Source of the DNA: an uncultured Collinsella sp.
GTDB taxonomy: Bacteria; Actinomycetota; Coriobacteriia; Coriobacteriales; Coriobacteriaceae
NCBI GenBank assembly: GCA_900543945.1
Contig: UQTN01000040.1
Span: 1 to 18,034 of the forward strand
Direction of reading: 5' to 3'
DNA length: 18,034 bases
The notes under the pieces were generated by a model. That model had not been told where the DNA came from. It saw only the letters and a program-made list of their open reading frames with translations, and searched no databases. Within the stretch, counting starts at the first letter, position 1; each line of letters starts with the position of its first letter. The position numbers and the translations under genes are program-made. This document shows positions 6,676-13,898 of the stretch, in pieces.

Positions 6676-6754
6676 GTTCTATGTTGTCCTATTTATAGCA
6701 CGTGTAATAACGCCCGTGAAGTCATTTCAGCAAATTTGTTCTATGTTGTTCTAT
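6676..6754 (-). promoter_or_regulatory. SIS1 promoter flanked by two copies of a 17-bp operator candidate
   Basis: On the - strand a -35 box TTCACG (6720-6715), a 17-bp spacer and an extended -10 box TGC-TATAAA (hexamer 6697-6692) form a promoter. Two copies of a 17-mer lie around it: GTTCTATGTTGTTCTAT (+ strand, 6738-6754) upstream of -35, and GTTCTATGTTGTCCTAT (6676-6692), which touches the -10 box and covers the expected transcription start. They differ at one base and are 62 bp apart. The likely ligand is the adjacent GntR1 protein. Confidence 0.65.
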
Positions 6755-6763
6755 CTATGGACG

Positions 6764-7519
6764 TTAGATGTCGAACACGTAGCGCGAGCCCACGATCTTT
6801 TGGCGCCCGAGCAGCAGGGGCCGCCCGTCCGCATCGGTAAAGTACGCCTCCATATAAAAGAGCGGCTCGCCGACCGGCACCTCCAGCAGCGGGGCCACCT
6901 GGGCATCGGCAAGCGCGATCTCCACGGTACAGGGGTCGGACTTGAGCGGCGCGCGGCCCGAGTGGTCGGCAACGAGCGCAAAGATCGAGTTATCGGTGAG
7001 GTCCTCGGCGGCCAGCGTCTGCAGGTAGGGATGGTCGGCGAGCACAAAGGCGTTGTTCTCGAGCATGACGGGGATGCCGTCGGCCGTGCGCACGCGCTCG
7101 ACCACGATAAGCTCACTGCCGGGCTCCACGCCAAAAAACGCCGCGTCCTCGCGCGTCGCCGCAACCACCGTGCGCGACACCAGGCGCGCTCCGGCCACCA
7201 TATCGTTGGCAGCACAACCCTCAGTAAAACTCTGGACGTCACCCTTCTGGCGAATCTTGCGCTTGAGCTTGGGCGCGCACACAAACGTGCCCCTCCCCTG
7301 CTGGCGGCTGAGATACCCCGCGCGCGACAGCTCCTCGATGGCGCGGCGCACGGTGATGCGTCCCACGCCGTAGGACTTCGCGAGCTCGATCTCGGAAGGA
7401 ATGCGCGAGCCAGATGCGTACACGCCGCGCGCGATCTCGCCTTTTAGGTCGTCCATGACCTGCTGGTACAGCGGCACGGCGGATACTTCAGTGCGGTCGG
7501 TTTTATCGTCGAATGCCAT
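6764..7519 (-). CDS. GntR/HutC-family transcriptional regulator no. 1 (wHTH + UTRA)
   Basis: A 251-residue regulator. The N-terminal winged helix (about residues 15-85) shows PLYQQVMDDLKGEIARGVY, RIPSEIELAKSYGVGRITVRRAIEEL and the wing QQGRGTFV. The C-terminal UTRA effector domain (about 95-250) ends VGSRYVFDI. This is the class of FrlR, NagR/YvoA and similar regulators that sense phosphorylated sugars or amino sugars. The ATG lies 2 nt after the recQ stop, with GGAG of its ribosome site inside recQ, so it is probably translated from the recQ transcript. Downstream on the same strand is SIS1, whose promoter carries twin repeat sites. It is a clear paralogue of GntR2 (both have F-T-x-x-C-A-x-N-D-M-x-A-G-A in the UTRA domain). 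Confidence 0.92.
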   Translation of the reverse strand: MAFDDKTDRTEVSAVPLYQQVMDDLKGEIARGVYASGSRIPSEIELAKSYGVGRITVRRAIEELSRAGYLSRQQGRGTFVCAPKLKRKIRQKGDVQSFTEGCAANDMVAGARLVSRTVVAATREDAAFFGVEPGSELIVVERVRTADGIPVMLENNAFVLADHPYLQTLAAEDLTDNSIFALVADHSGRAPLKSDPCTVEIALADAQVAPLLEVPVGEPLFYMEAYFTDADGRPLLLGRQKIVGSRYVFDI

Positions 7520-7521
7520 CG

Positions 7522-9504
7522 TTACGCTCCATCCCGCGCATGCTCGGACTCAAATTCTTCAATCGCCGCCATAAACTGCTCGCCAAAGGCGTCGGCCTTT
7601 TTCTCGCCGATGCCGTTGACCTGGATCAGCTCGTCGCGCGTCTGCGGGCGCAGGCGGCACAGGCCGCGCAGGGCCTTGTCGGAGAAGACCATGTACGGCG
7701 CCATCTCCAGCTCGGTCGAGATCTCCTTGCGCAAGGCACGCAGGCGCTCGAACAGCTCGGCATCGTCGCCCACGCGCGGGCGCTGATCCAGCTCAGCCTC
7801 CTCGCGCAGCAGATCCACCGCGCGGCGGGCGCGGGCCGAGGCCTTGCGCTTGGACGCGCGACGCTTAACGGTAAAGGCGAACGCCTCGTTCTCGACCTCG
7901 CCGGCACGCGGGCCCAGCCCCACGACCGGGTACTGCCCCTGCGAGGTGGCCAAATAACCGCGGCCGCACAGCTGGCCGATGATATCCTTGATGCGCCCGA
8001 CCGATTCGCTCGACAGCTCACCGTAGCCGCGGTCCTCGTCCAGATGCATCTGGCGAATGCGCTCGGTGTTGCCGCCGTGGAGCACATCGGCGACCAGCGA
8101 TTTGCCAAAGCGCATGGGACGTGTGGCCACATAGCGCACGGCGGCGCGGGCCATATCGGTGACGTCCTCGACCTCGAACTTCGTGAGGCAGTTGCTGCAG
8201 TTGCCGCAGCCCTCGGCGTCGTCCGTGGCGGTGCTGCCCGCACCAGCCGCGGCAGCATGCTCGGCCGCGGCCTCGTCGCCAAAGTAGCGCAGCATGTATT
8301 CGCGCAGGCAGCCGGTGGTGTTGCAGTAGCCCTCCATCTGGCTGAGCAGGCGATATCGATTCTGGAGCGCCCACGCGCGCTGCTCGTCGTCGAGCGCCTC
8401 ATCGGCAGCATCGCCGCGGTCGATCAAAAAGCGACGCATGCGAAAATCGTTACCGTTCCACAGCAGATGGCAGCTGGCCGGGTCGCCATCGCGGCCGGCG
8501 CGGCCCGCCTCCTGGTAGTAGGCTTCGATGCTCTCGGGCACGTTGTTGTGAATCACGTAGCGCACGTTGGGCTTGTCGATGCCCATGCCAAAGGCGTTGG
8601 TGGCAACCATCACCTGGATATCGTCGTCGATAAAGGCACGCTGGCTTTGGCGGCGGGCGTCGTTACCCATGCCGGCATGGTAGCGGCCAACGCGAATGCC
8701 GCTGGGGCCCAGCGCCTCGGCAAGCTCGCCTGCCAGCGCATCGACCGTCTTGCGGGTCGAGCAATACACGATGCCGCTCTCGCTCGAATGCGCGATCACG
8801 TAGTCGCGCACCCAGGCAGTCTTGGCCTTGTCGCCCATCTCCTCGCAACCAAAGTAGAGGTTCTTGCGATCGAAGCCCGTCACCACCGTCGCGGGGTTTT
8901 GCAGGCCGAGCATCTGCTGAATGTCCGCACGCACGCGCTCGGTCGCCGTGGCGGTAAAGGCAGCCACGATGGGGCGCTGCGGCAGCGAATCGATAAACTC
9001 GCGAATCTGCAGGTAGGCGGGGCGAAAATCCTGGCCCCATTGGCTCACGCAGTGGGCTTCATCAATGGCCACGAGCGGCACGCCGATGCCGCCGTCCGCC
9101 GCGGCCTCCTGCGCAAAAGCTAAAAAGCGCGGCTCGAGCAGGCGCTCGGGCGCCACGTACATAAGCTGGTAGCGGCCCTCGCGCGCCCGCTTGAGCACGG
9201 TGTTTTGCTGGGCCGGAGTAAGGCTGGAGTTGAGATAGCTGGGCCGCGCACCCGCCGCGAGCAATGCGCGGGTCTGATCCTCCATAAGCGACAGCAGCGG
9301 ACTCACCACAAAGGTGATGCCGGGCAGCATGAGCGCGGGCACCTGGTAGCAAATGGACTTGCCGGCGCCCGTGGGCATAACACCCAGCGCGTCGCGACCG
9401 GCAAGGATCGCATCGACCATGCGGTCCTGTCCCGGGCGAAACGAGGTGTAGCCAAAATAGGCGCCGAGCGTGTCGAGCGCCGTCTGCTGCATGCTATCGG
9501 TCAT
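7522..9504 (-). CDS. recQ: ATP-dependent DNA helicase RecQ
   Basis: A 660-residue 3'-5' DNA helicase for recombination and repair. Domains in order: motif 0 FRPGQ (22-26), Walker A PTGAGKS (44-50), DEAH (148-151), TATATER (184-190) and motif VI QEAGRAGRDG (331-340). The zinc region follows, with Cys399 in GCLREYMLRYFG and CGNCSNC (433-439), separated by an alanine-rich insertion (about 412-431). Next come the RQC winged helix (about 445-545) and a C-terminal HRDC domain (about 565-645) with the helix-hairpin sequence LIQVNGIGEKKADAFG. Length is in the normal range. ATG 9504 has AGGA 4 nt upstream and a TATAAT at 9541-9536 on the - strand. The stop codon is 2 nt from the GntR1 start, an unusual operon partner for a repair helicase. 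Confidence 0.97.
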   Translation of the reverse strand: MTDSMQQTALDTLGAYFGYTSFRPGQDRMVDAILAGRDALGVMPTGAGKSICYQVPALMLPGITFVVSPLLSLMEDQTRALLAAGARPSYLNSSLTPAQQNTVLKRAREGRYQLMYVAPERLLEPRFLAFAQEAAADGGIGVPLVAIDEAHCVSQWGQDFRPAYLQIREFIDSLPQRPIVAAFTATATERVRADIQQMLGLQNPATVVTGFDRKNLYFGCEEMGDKAKTAWVRDYVIAHSSESGIVYCSTRKTVDALAGELAEALGPSGIRVGRYHAGMGNDARRQSQRAFIDDDIQVMVATNAFGMGIDKPNVRYVIHNNVPESIEAYYQEAGRAGRDGDPASCHLLWNGNDFRMRRFLIDRGDAADEALDDEQRAWALQNRYRLLSQMEGYCNTTGCLREYMLRYFGDEAAAEHAAAAGAGSTATDDAEGCGNCSNCLTKFEVEDVTDMARAAVRYVATRPMRFGKSLVADVLHGGNTERIRQMHLDEDRGYGELSSESVGRIKDIIGQLCGRGYLATSQGQYPVVGLGPRAGEVENEAFAFTVKRRASKRKASARARRAVDLLREEAELDQRPRVGDDAELFERLRALRKEISTELEMAPYMVFSDKALRGLCRLRPQTRDELIQVNGIGEKKADAFGEQFMAAIEEFESEHARDGA

Positions 9505-9535
9505 GGTTTCCTAACGTCCAAGTCATCTGCCGCCG

Positions 9536-9541
9536 ATTATA
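9536..9541 (-). promoter_or_regulatory. Probable recQ -10 box
   Basis: TATAAT on the - strand, 32 bp ahead of the recQ ATG. The -35 region is GC-rich and matches the consensus poorly (CGGCAC at 17-bp spacing), so this is tentative. Confidence 0.4.
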
Positions 9542-9587
9542 CGCCGCCACGCGGACCGGTGCCGCACGGCTGCCGGCCACGACATGG

Positions 9588-9681
9588 GTAGTCATTGGGG
9601 ACGTTCTTAAACGACTAGTCAAACAAGAATATCCCTAACGACTACTCATTTAAGTCTGTCCCCAATGAGTGCAATGACTAC
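9588..9681. repeat. 94-bp nested palindromic repeat with GGGGAC/GTCCCC arms
   Basis: Arms CATTGGGGAC (9593-9602) and GTCCCCAATG (9658-9667) are perfect. GTAGTCATT (9588-9596) and AATGACTAC (9673-9681) pair in a second register. Inside, CTTAAACGACTAGTC (9606-9620) pairs imperfectly with GACTACTCATTTAAG (9640-9654). CTGTCCCC at the right arm links it to other hairpins here. Confidence 0.75.
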
Positions 9682-9738
9682 TCCGCCGCAGGTAGAGGAC
9701 GGACAGCGAGCGACGTCCAGGGCGAACAAGTTGGCATG

Positions 9739-9780
9739 AAAAAGGCAAGGCATAGACCTTCTGGTCATGCCTCGCCTTTT
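9739..9780 (-). terminator. Hairpin terminator of gntR2 (bidirectional sequence)
   Basis: Read on the - strand, AAAAGGCGAGGCAT-GACC-agaa-GGTC-TATGCCTTGCCTTTTT forms a long stem with one mismatch and one bulge, ending in a T-run, about 70 bp after the gntR2 stop. The mirror T-run also makes it a possible + strand terminator. Confidence 0.8.
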
Positions 9781-9822
9781 GAATGACAAATTGTCGCCCT
9801 GGGCGGCGCGCAGCGTCGGCCC

Positions 9823-9850
9823 GTTACGCGGTTTGGTAAAACCGCGTAAC
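9823..9850. repeat. Perfect 12-bp inverted repeat touching the gntR2 stop codon
   Basis: GTTACGCGGTTT (9823-9834), ggta, AAACCGCGTAAC (9839-9850); the TAA of gntR2 begins at the next base. No T-run follows in either direction, so it may be an mRNA 3'-end stabiliser or a protein site. Confidence 0.6.
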
Positions 9851-10570
9851 TTACATCACCATGACGTAACGGCTACCCACGTAGTACTGCTTACCCATCA
9901 GGACCGGCTCGCCATTGGGGCCGATAAAGCCGGCACGCAGATTGAGCAGTGGATCGTGCGGAGCAATGCCCAACTCGGCCGCTTGCTCGGCGTTAGCGCG
10001 AACGGCCTCGACCGTACGGTAGCCAACCGAGACAATCGGCGTTCCGCCAACACGCTCGACCTCGGCAAAAATCGACTTGTCCTCAAGATCGGCCGTCAAC
10101 AGCTCACGGTATGTATCAAACGGCACAAAGATGTTTTCCTCAAAGATGGGCTCGCCGTCGGCCGTACGCACGCGCTTAATGTGCAGTAGCAGCGCGTCCT
10201 TCTGCAGGCCAAAGAACTCCATCTCGTTTTGACGTGCCGGCACAATCTGGCGATCGACCACGTGTGCACCCGCCTTCATGTCATTGTCGGCACACAGCGC
10301 GGTAAACGTCTGCAGCGTCGAGGCGTGGAACTGGCGGTTGATGTGCGGCGTGGAGACAAAGGTGCCGCGGCCCTGCTGCTTAACCAGGTAGCCATCGGAG
10401 CACAGCTCCTCAACGGCGCGACGCACCGTAATGCGGCTTACCTCGTACTGCTCGGCAAGCTCAAGCTCGGACGGGATACGCTCCTTGGGTGCATAAACAC
10501 CTTTCTCGATCGCATCCTTGATTTCGTCGTAAATCTGCTGGTAAAGTGGTGCATTTTTGGGTGCGGGCAT
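9851..10570 (-). CDS. GntR/HutC-family transcriptional regulator no. 2 (wHTH + UTRA)
   Basis: A 239-residue regulator with an N-terminal winged helix (PLYQQIYDEIKDAIEKGVY, RIPSELELAEQYEVSRITVRRAVEEL, QQGRGTFV; about residues 8-75) and a C-terminal UTRA domain (about 90-235, ending VGSRYVMVM). Effectors of this class are usually phosphosugars or their amino derivatives. It stands alone between two terminator-like structures. The promoter region carries ACGTATATAACGT (10608-10620) and the 11-mer TATAACGTCTT (10613-10623), which recurs in the PTS promoter. It may therefore control itself and the PTS operon. The ribosome site (AAGAGTG) is weak. The paralogy with GntR1 suggests a duplicated control circuit. 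Confidence 0.92.
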   Translation of the reverse strand: MPAPKNAPLYQQIYDEIKDAIEKGVYAPKERIPSELELAEQYEVSRITVRRAVEELCSDGYLVKQQGRGTFVSTPHINRQFHASTLQTFTALCADNDMKAGAHVVDRQIVPARQNEMEFFGLQKDALLLHIKRVRTADGEPIFEENIFVPFDTYRELLTADLEDKSIFAEVERVGGTPIVSVGYRTVEAVRANAEQAAELGIAPHDPLLNLRAGFIGPNGEPVLMGKQYYVGSRYVMVM

Positions 10571-10607
10571 ATCTGATCACTCTTATCAAAATAGCGAAAT
10601 AACTAAT

Positions 10608-10636
10608 ACGTATATAACGTCTTTTTATATGTTATC
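10608..10636 (-). promoter_or_regulatory. gntR2 promoter region with GntR operator candidate
   Basis: An AT-rich stretch about 40 bp ahead of the gntR2 start holds the near-palindrome ACGT-ATATA-ACGT (10608-10620) followed by CTTTTTATATGTTATC. ACGT-N5-ACGT also occurs at the PTS promoter (16642-16654). Exact promoter boxes cannot be assigned with confidence. Confidence 0.45.
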
Positions 10637-10674
10637 TCAGTTTGATAAAACGATACACCACATACAGCAAATCC

Positions 10675-11682
10675 TTACTTGCCGTCGTCCTGCTGCAGAC
10701 TGTCCTGCTCGCTGAGGCGCGCCTGCCTGCTGGCCATGCGCGCGGGCTTGTCGGGATCGGGTACGGCCGTGGGCATGGGCTCGTCGACATGACCGCCCCA
10801 CCAGCCGCCCACGAAGTTGAGCGTGTGGAACACATTGATCACGGCGCCGGGATCAATATCGCACACCAGCTTGATAATGTCCTGGCTCTCGTAGGTCGAG
10901 ACAACGGCGTGCAGCAGATACATCTTTTCGCGGCTGTATCCGCCAATGACCTCGGCGCAGCTAATGCCATGCTGAAAATGGTCAACATAGGCTGTCATGA
11001 CCTCGTCTGCCTTGCGTGTCGTGATCTGCAGCGTCACACGGTCGTAGCGTCGGTAGAAACTGTCGATGGTCTTGGTCGAAATAAACTGGAACACGATGGA
11101 ATACGCCGCATTGTCCCAGCCAAACATAAAGCCAAAGATCGCCAGGATAGCGCAGTTAAAGCCAAAGATGACGCCCCAGATGGTCTTGCCTGTATGGTTG
11201 GAAACCCACAGCGCGATAAAGTCGGTGCCGCCGGTGGATGCGCCGGACTTAAGCGCGATGGCGGCGCCCAGGCCCGAGACCACGCCGCCAAAGATGATGA
11301 GCATGATCTTGTCGCCCAAAAACGGGGCGAAGTGAAAGATGTTGAGGAACAGCGACGAGAGCATGACCTGCATCATCGAGAAGATGACGAAGCGCTTGCT
11401 GATGCCGCTCCAGCAAAGGAGCGCCACGGGGATGTTGAGCGCGAGCATGCCGAGCGAGATGTCGATATGAACGCCGCCGAGCGAGGTGACGCGATCGAGC
11501 AGGACCGCGACGCCGGTGAGGCCGCTCGGAAGCAGGTCGGCGGGGCGAATGAACGCCTGAATCAGAAATGTCTGGAGAACGGCGGAGATGGTGACCGCCA
11601 CGGCAGTAATGGTGCGGCGGACGATGGTGAGACGGCCGAGCACGAGCACGCGGTCCGTGAGCTGATCGATGGCGTTCGCCAC
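10675..11682 (-). CDS. YitT-family integral membrane protein with C-terminal DUF2179 domain
   Basis: A 335-residue protein of unknown function. About five to six hydrophobic segments lie in residues 20-215 (for example TITAVAVTISAVLQTFLIQAF and IMLIIFGGVVSGLGAAIAL), with the family sequence SGASTGGTDFIALWV around 148-162. The cytosolic DUF2179 domain follows (about 222-285: YDRVTLQITTRKADEV and AVVSTYESQDIIKLVCDIDPGAVINVF). The tail after it is hydrophilic and rich in Asp, Gln and Arg. The start is GTG 11682, with AAAGGAG 5 nt upstream. It is monocistronic as far as can be seen, with repeats on its upstream side. Family members are often called membrane or efflux proteins without proven substrate; none is proposed here. 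Confidence 0.88.
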   Translation of the reverse strand: MANAIDQLTDRVLVLGRLTIVRRTITAVAVTISAVLQTFLIQAFIRPADLLPSGLTGVAVLLDRVTSLGGVHIDISLGMLALNIPVALLCWSGISKRFVIFSMMQVMLSSLFLNIFHFAPFLGDKIMLIIFGGVVSGLGAAIALKSGASTGGTDFIALWVSNHTGKTIWGVIFGFNCAILAIFGFMFGWDNAAYSIVFQFISTKTIDSFYRRYDRVTLQITTRKADEVMTAYVDHFQHGISCAEVIGGYSREKMYLLHAVVSTYESQDIIKLVCDIDPGAVINVFHTLNFVGGWWGGHVDEPMPTAVPDPDKPARMASRQARLSEQDSLQQDDGK

Positions 11683-12035
11683 GTAGGCTCCTTTCGAAGG
11701 CAGATGTAATTGTGGGGCATGCCGGCGATTGTAGCATGGAGCGCGAGAGGGCGCTTCAATTCACCCTCTCTCGACAACCAAAACGAGCCAGCAGCTCCCC
11801 AACCAAAGAGCCAAATTCTAAGTGAGTAGACTTTTCGCGATCTACCAAGCGCACTCAAAACAGCCACCTCTCCGACCTGCGGTTTTACTAAGGCAGATAC
11901 GCTTTGTGCTCGGCATGTGCCAAAAAGTCTACTCACTTAGTCCGAGTCGAAGCCAAACGGATCTAAATCGAAGCCAAAATGAGCCAATCCACCGCAAGAG
12001 ACGTGTGAATCCGCACTTCTTGCGGCGAATTGACG
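11683..12035. other. 353-bp gap between HAD and YitT genes: palindromic repeat and a weak terminator, no gene
   Basis: It contains the 123-bp palindrome (11818-11940) and a hairpin downstream of the HAD gene, CCGCAAGA (11992-11999) with TCTTGCGG (12018-12025), that lacks a T-run. Short frames on both strands start MSRLF only because the palindrome arms mirror each other. Confidence 0.65.
11818..11940. repeat. 123-bp palindromic repeat with perfect 18-bp ends
   Basis: CTAAGTGAGTAGACTTTT (11818-11835) and AAAAGTCTACTCACTTAG (11923-11940) are exact complements. Inside lies ACCTGCGGTTTT (11875-11886), shared with the 5401-5538 element. The right arm reads, on the - strand, GTAGACTTTTTGGCACATGC, a diverged version of the family A 19-mer. 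Confidence 0.85.
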
Positions 12036-12665
12036 CTACAAAGCGGTCAGAATGTCGGCGAGGTTGTCGATGACGGCGTCGGCTCCCGTTTGGTCCAGGT
12101 TAACGCCCTCGTGCGGACGCAGTGCCAGGACGCGCGCGCCGGAGCGCTTGCCGGCCTCGATGCCCAAAGGCGAGTCCTCGATAACCAGGCACTCGGTAGG
12201 CTCCACACCCAGCGCCTCCATGGCACGCAGGTAGATCTCGGGGTCGGGCTTAAATGCACTGCACTCGTGACCGCTGATGGTGTAGTCCAGCACGTCGGTG
12301 ATACCGGCAATCTCCACCAGCTCGTCAATGAGCTCGCGATAGGACGAGCTCGCGATGGCACACTTGACGCCGCGCTCGTGCAGCTCGCGCATCACCGGCT
12401 CCGTCTGCTCGTTGAGCAGCTCGGCATACGGAACAGGGTGAACCGGGCTGTAGACCTGCTTGTACTCCACGCGCAGGCGCTCGCGCAGCTCGACATCGTC
12501 GGGCACCAGCGCCTCCCAAATGGCAGGCTCGTTAGACCCCGAAAGATCGGGGATCTCGTCAAAGTGGAATCCCTTCTCTTCCATAAAGGCCACGCGGCGA
12601 CGGTTGTAGAACCACTCGGTATCGACCAGCACGCCGTCCATGTCAAACAGCACTGCCTTAATCAT
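12036..12665 (-). CDS. HAD-superfamily phosphatase/phosphomutase (beta-phosphoglucomutase-like subgroup)
   Basis: A 209-residue cytosolic protein. HAD motif I is FDMDGVLVDTEWF (nucleophile Asp8, Asp10), motif II AIASSSY, and motifs III/IV sit in CLVIEDSPLGIEAGKRSGARVLAL. An alpha-helical cap lies between about residues 15 and 85. This is the DxDGVLxDTE class of small sugar-phosphate phosphatases and beta-phosphoglucomutases; the sequence alone does not give the substrate. The start is set at ATG 12665, because GGAGGAG lies 6 nt upstream; a longer frame to 12800 runs through a repeat and a terminator and is discarded. It stands after the SIS2 terminator, so it is probably a separate unit, though readthrough could link it to the PTS-SIS operon. 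Confidence 0.9.
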   Translation of the reverse strand: MIKAVLFDMDGVLVDTEWFYNRRRVAFMEEKGFHFDEIPDLSGSNEPAIWEALVPDDVELRERLRVEYKQVYSPVHPVPYAELLNEQTEPVMRELHERGVKCAIASSSYRELIDELVEIAGITDVLDYTISGHECSAFKPDPEIYLRAMEALGVEPTECLVIEDSPLGIEAGKRSGARVLALRPHEGVNLDQTGADAVIDNLADILTAL

Positions 12666-12678
12666 ACGCATCTCCTCC

Positions 12679-12723
12679 CACCTGCCAAAAAAGGACAGGT
12701 TTATTTTGGTAGGTTTTATCTGG
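12679..12723 (-). repeat. Repeat family B hairpin ahead of the HAD start
   Basis: The - strand reads CCAGATAAAACCTACCAAAA then TAAACCTGTCC then TTTTTTGGCAGGTG, about 42 of 45 bases identical to 2450-2494. It lies 13 nt before the HAD ATG, in the same orientation to its gene as the cyclo-ligase copy. Confidence 0.8.
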
Positions 12724-12762
12724 TGTTTTGCGACGCGACAGACACGCCCTCCCCAAAGCAAA

Positions 12763-12795
12763 AAAGGGGACGGGGCAAAACCCCATCCCCTCTCA
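12763..12795 (-). terminator. Rho-independent terminator after SIS2
   Basis: On the - strand GGGGATGGGG-ttttg-CCCCGTCCCC-TTTTTTGCTTT forms a 10-bp stem with one G-T pair and a six-T run, about 30 bp after the SIS2 stop. Confidence 0.9.
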
Positions 12796-12824
12796 ATCAA
12801 CCCGTAAGGTCTACTTACTTGTGA

Positions 12825-13808
12825 TTAGTAGGAAAGCTTCCACATGTAGCGACGCATGGTCAGCGGGTGCTGACGGGCCTCGGCGATCTGGTTGCCGTAC
12901 TCGCGCATAACGGCGAGGTGCAGCAGCGGGTTGAAGTAGGTGACGACGCTTGCCGGCACGGCGTCGGCCAGACCGTAGTCCTTGGAGTCGATCAGAGCGA
13001 CCTTGGCGCCCATGCGCTTAAGGAAGGTGAGGGCGCGGGCGTCCATCGGACGGGTGGCACCATCGGACATGAAGAAGACGTAGGGCTTACCCTCGGTGGA
13101 AACCTCGAACGGGCCGTGGAAGTACTCGCCGGTGTTGTACGCGGCGGCGTCGATCCACTGCATCTCGGTGAACAGGAAGGCGGCGTGAGAATAAGCCATC
13201 TTCTCGGAGGCACCAGAGGCCATGAAGTAGATCATCTTGTCGTCCTTGAAGTCCTGGGCGAACTGCTTGGCGAGGCCCTTGGCGGACTGAGCGGCGTTCT
13301 CGCAGAGCTCGAAGACGTTGGTGAGGCCGGTGATCATGTCCTCGTAGTGGTCATAGCCCTCGGTCTGCTGAAGGATCTCGAGAGCAAGAGCGATGGCGTA
13401 GCCAGGCTTCTCGCACTTGGCAGCGTAGTTGGCATGGAAGCCGTGAACGATGACGTGGTCGGCGTCGACGGTCAGAGCGGAGCCGGCCTTGTTGGTGAGG
13501 GAGACGACCGGGCAGTTGTGCTTCTTGGCGGTCTTGTTGGCCTCGACGGTCTCGGGCGTGGAGCCACCCAGGGAGCAGGTGATCACGAAGGTGTGCTCGT
13601 TGACCCAGGAAGGCGTGTCGTAGTTGAACTCGTTAGCGGTGAAGATCTGAACGTTCAGCTTGTCCGTGTTGTTGGCCAGGAAGTACTTGGCAGGGTAAAG
13701 GTCGGACATGGAAGCACCGCAGCCGACGAAGGCGACGCTGTGGATCTCGTGGTTGGACAGGACGTCAGCGACGATCTGCTTAGGGAGGTTAAGGTCGATC
13801 TCGTACAT
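12825..13808 (-). CDS. SIS-domain sugar-phosphate protein no. 2, candidate Amadori-phosphate deglycase of the PTS operon
   Basis: A 327-residue cytosolic protein with two SIS domains. The first includes VGCGASMSDLYPAKYFL (28-44) and CSLGGSTPETVEA (78-90), where the usual SGNT loop is replaced by SLGGST. The second begins near MIYFMASGASEKMAYSHAAF (192-211) and holds TEMQWID and TGEYFHGPFE. Glu215 and His231 are 16 residues apart, as in SIS1 and as I recall for the FraB catalytic pair. The start is ATG 13808, with AAGGA about 9 nt upstream; an ATG nine bases earlier abuts that site. It is downstream of PTS EIID with a 199-bp gap and followed by a terminator. GfrE/GfrF or FrlB-like deglycation (product glucose-6-phosphate) is the best guess; an isomerase remains possible. 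Confidence 0.82.
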   Translation of the reverse strand: MYEIDLNLPKQIVADVLSNHEIHSVAFVGCGASMSDLYPAKYFLANNTDKLNVQIFTANEFNYDTPSWVNEHTFVITCSLGGSTPETVEANKTAKKHNCPVVSLTNKAGSALTVDADHVIVHGFHANYAAKCEKPGYAIALALEILQQTEGYDHYEDMITGLTNVFELCENAAQSAKGLAKQFAQDFKDDKMIYFMASGASEKMAYSHAAFLFTEMQWIDAAAYNTGEYFHGPFEVSTEGKPYVFFMSDGATRPMDARALTFLKRMGAKVALIDSKDYGLADAVPASVVTYFNPLLHLAVMREYGNQIAEARQHPLTMRRYMWKLSY

Positions 13809-13898
13809 CTGACACATTCCTTTCGATTTTTTGCGGCGCCACATTGCCGGGCGCTCGCAGGGTTACCGTGGTTTGGACCGAGTCGCCGGCCCGTTGAG

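Larger units (their letters stand above)
9505..9850. other. 346-bp gap between recQ and gntR2: promoter, palindromic repeat, terminator, no gene
   Basis: It holds the recQ -10 box, a nested palindrome (9588-9681), a strong hairpin terminator (9739-9780) and a second perfect hairpin abutting the gntR2 stop (9823-9850). No convincing reading frame is present. Confidence 0.7.

Noticed and set aside
7513..9123. 536-codon frame on the + strand opposite recQ
   Set aside because: It is the antisense of a complete RecQ with all helicase motifs. Long mirror frames are expected in GC-rich coding DNA. It has no recognisable domain and low-complexity Ala/Gly/His-rich content.
11822..12073. Small frames on both strands beginning MSRLF
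   Set aside because: Both starts come from the mirrored arms of the 123-bp palindrome, so the shared N-terminus is an artefact of symmetry.
12666..12800. N-terminal extension of the HAD protein
   Set aside because: The extra 45 codons run through the SIS2 terminator and the family B repeat, while GGAGGAG is correctly placed for ATG 12665.
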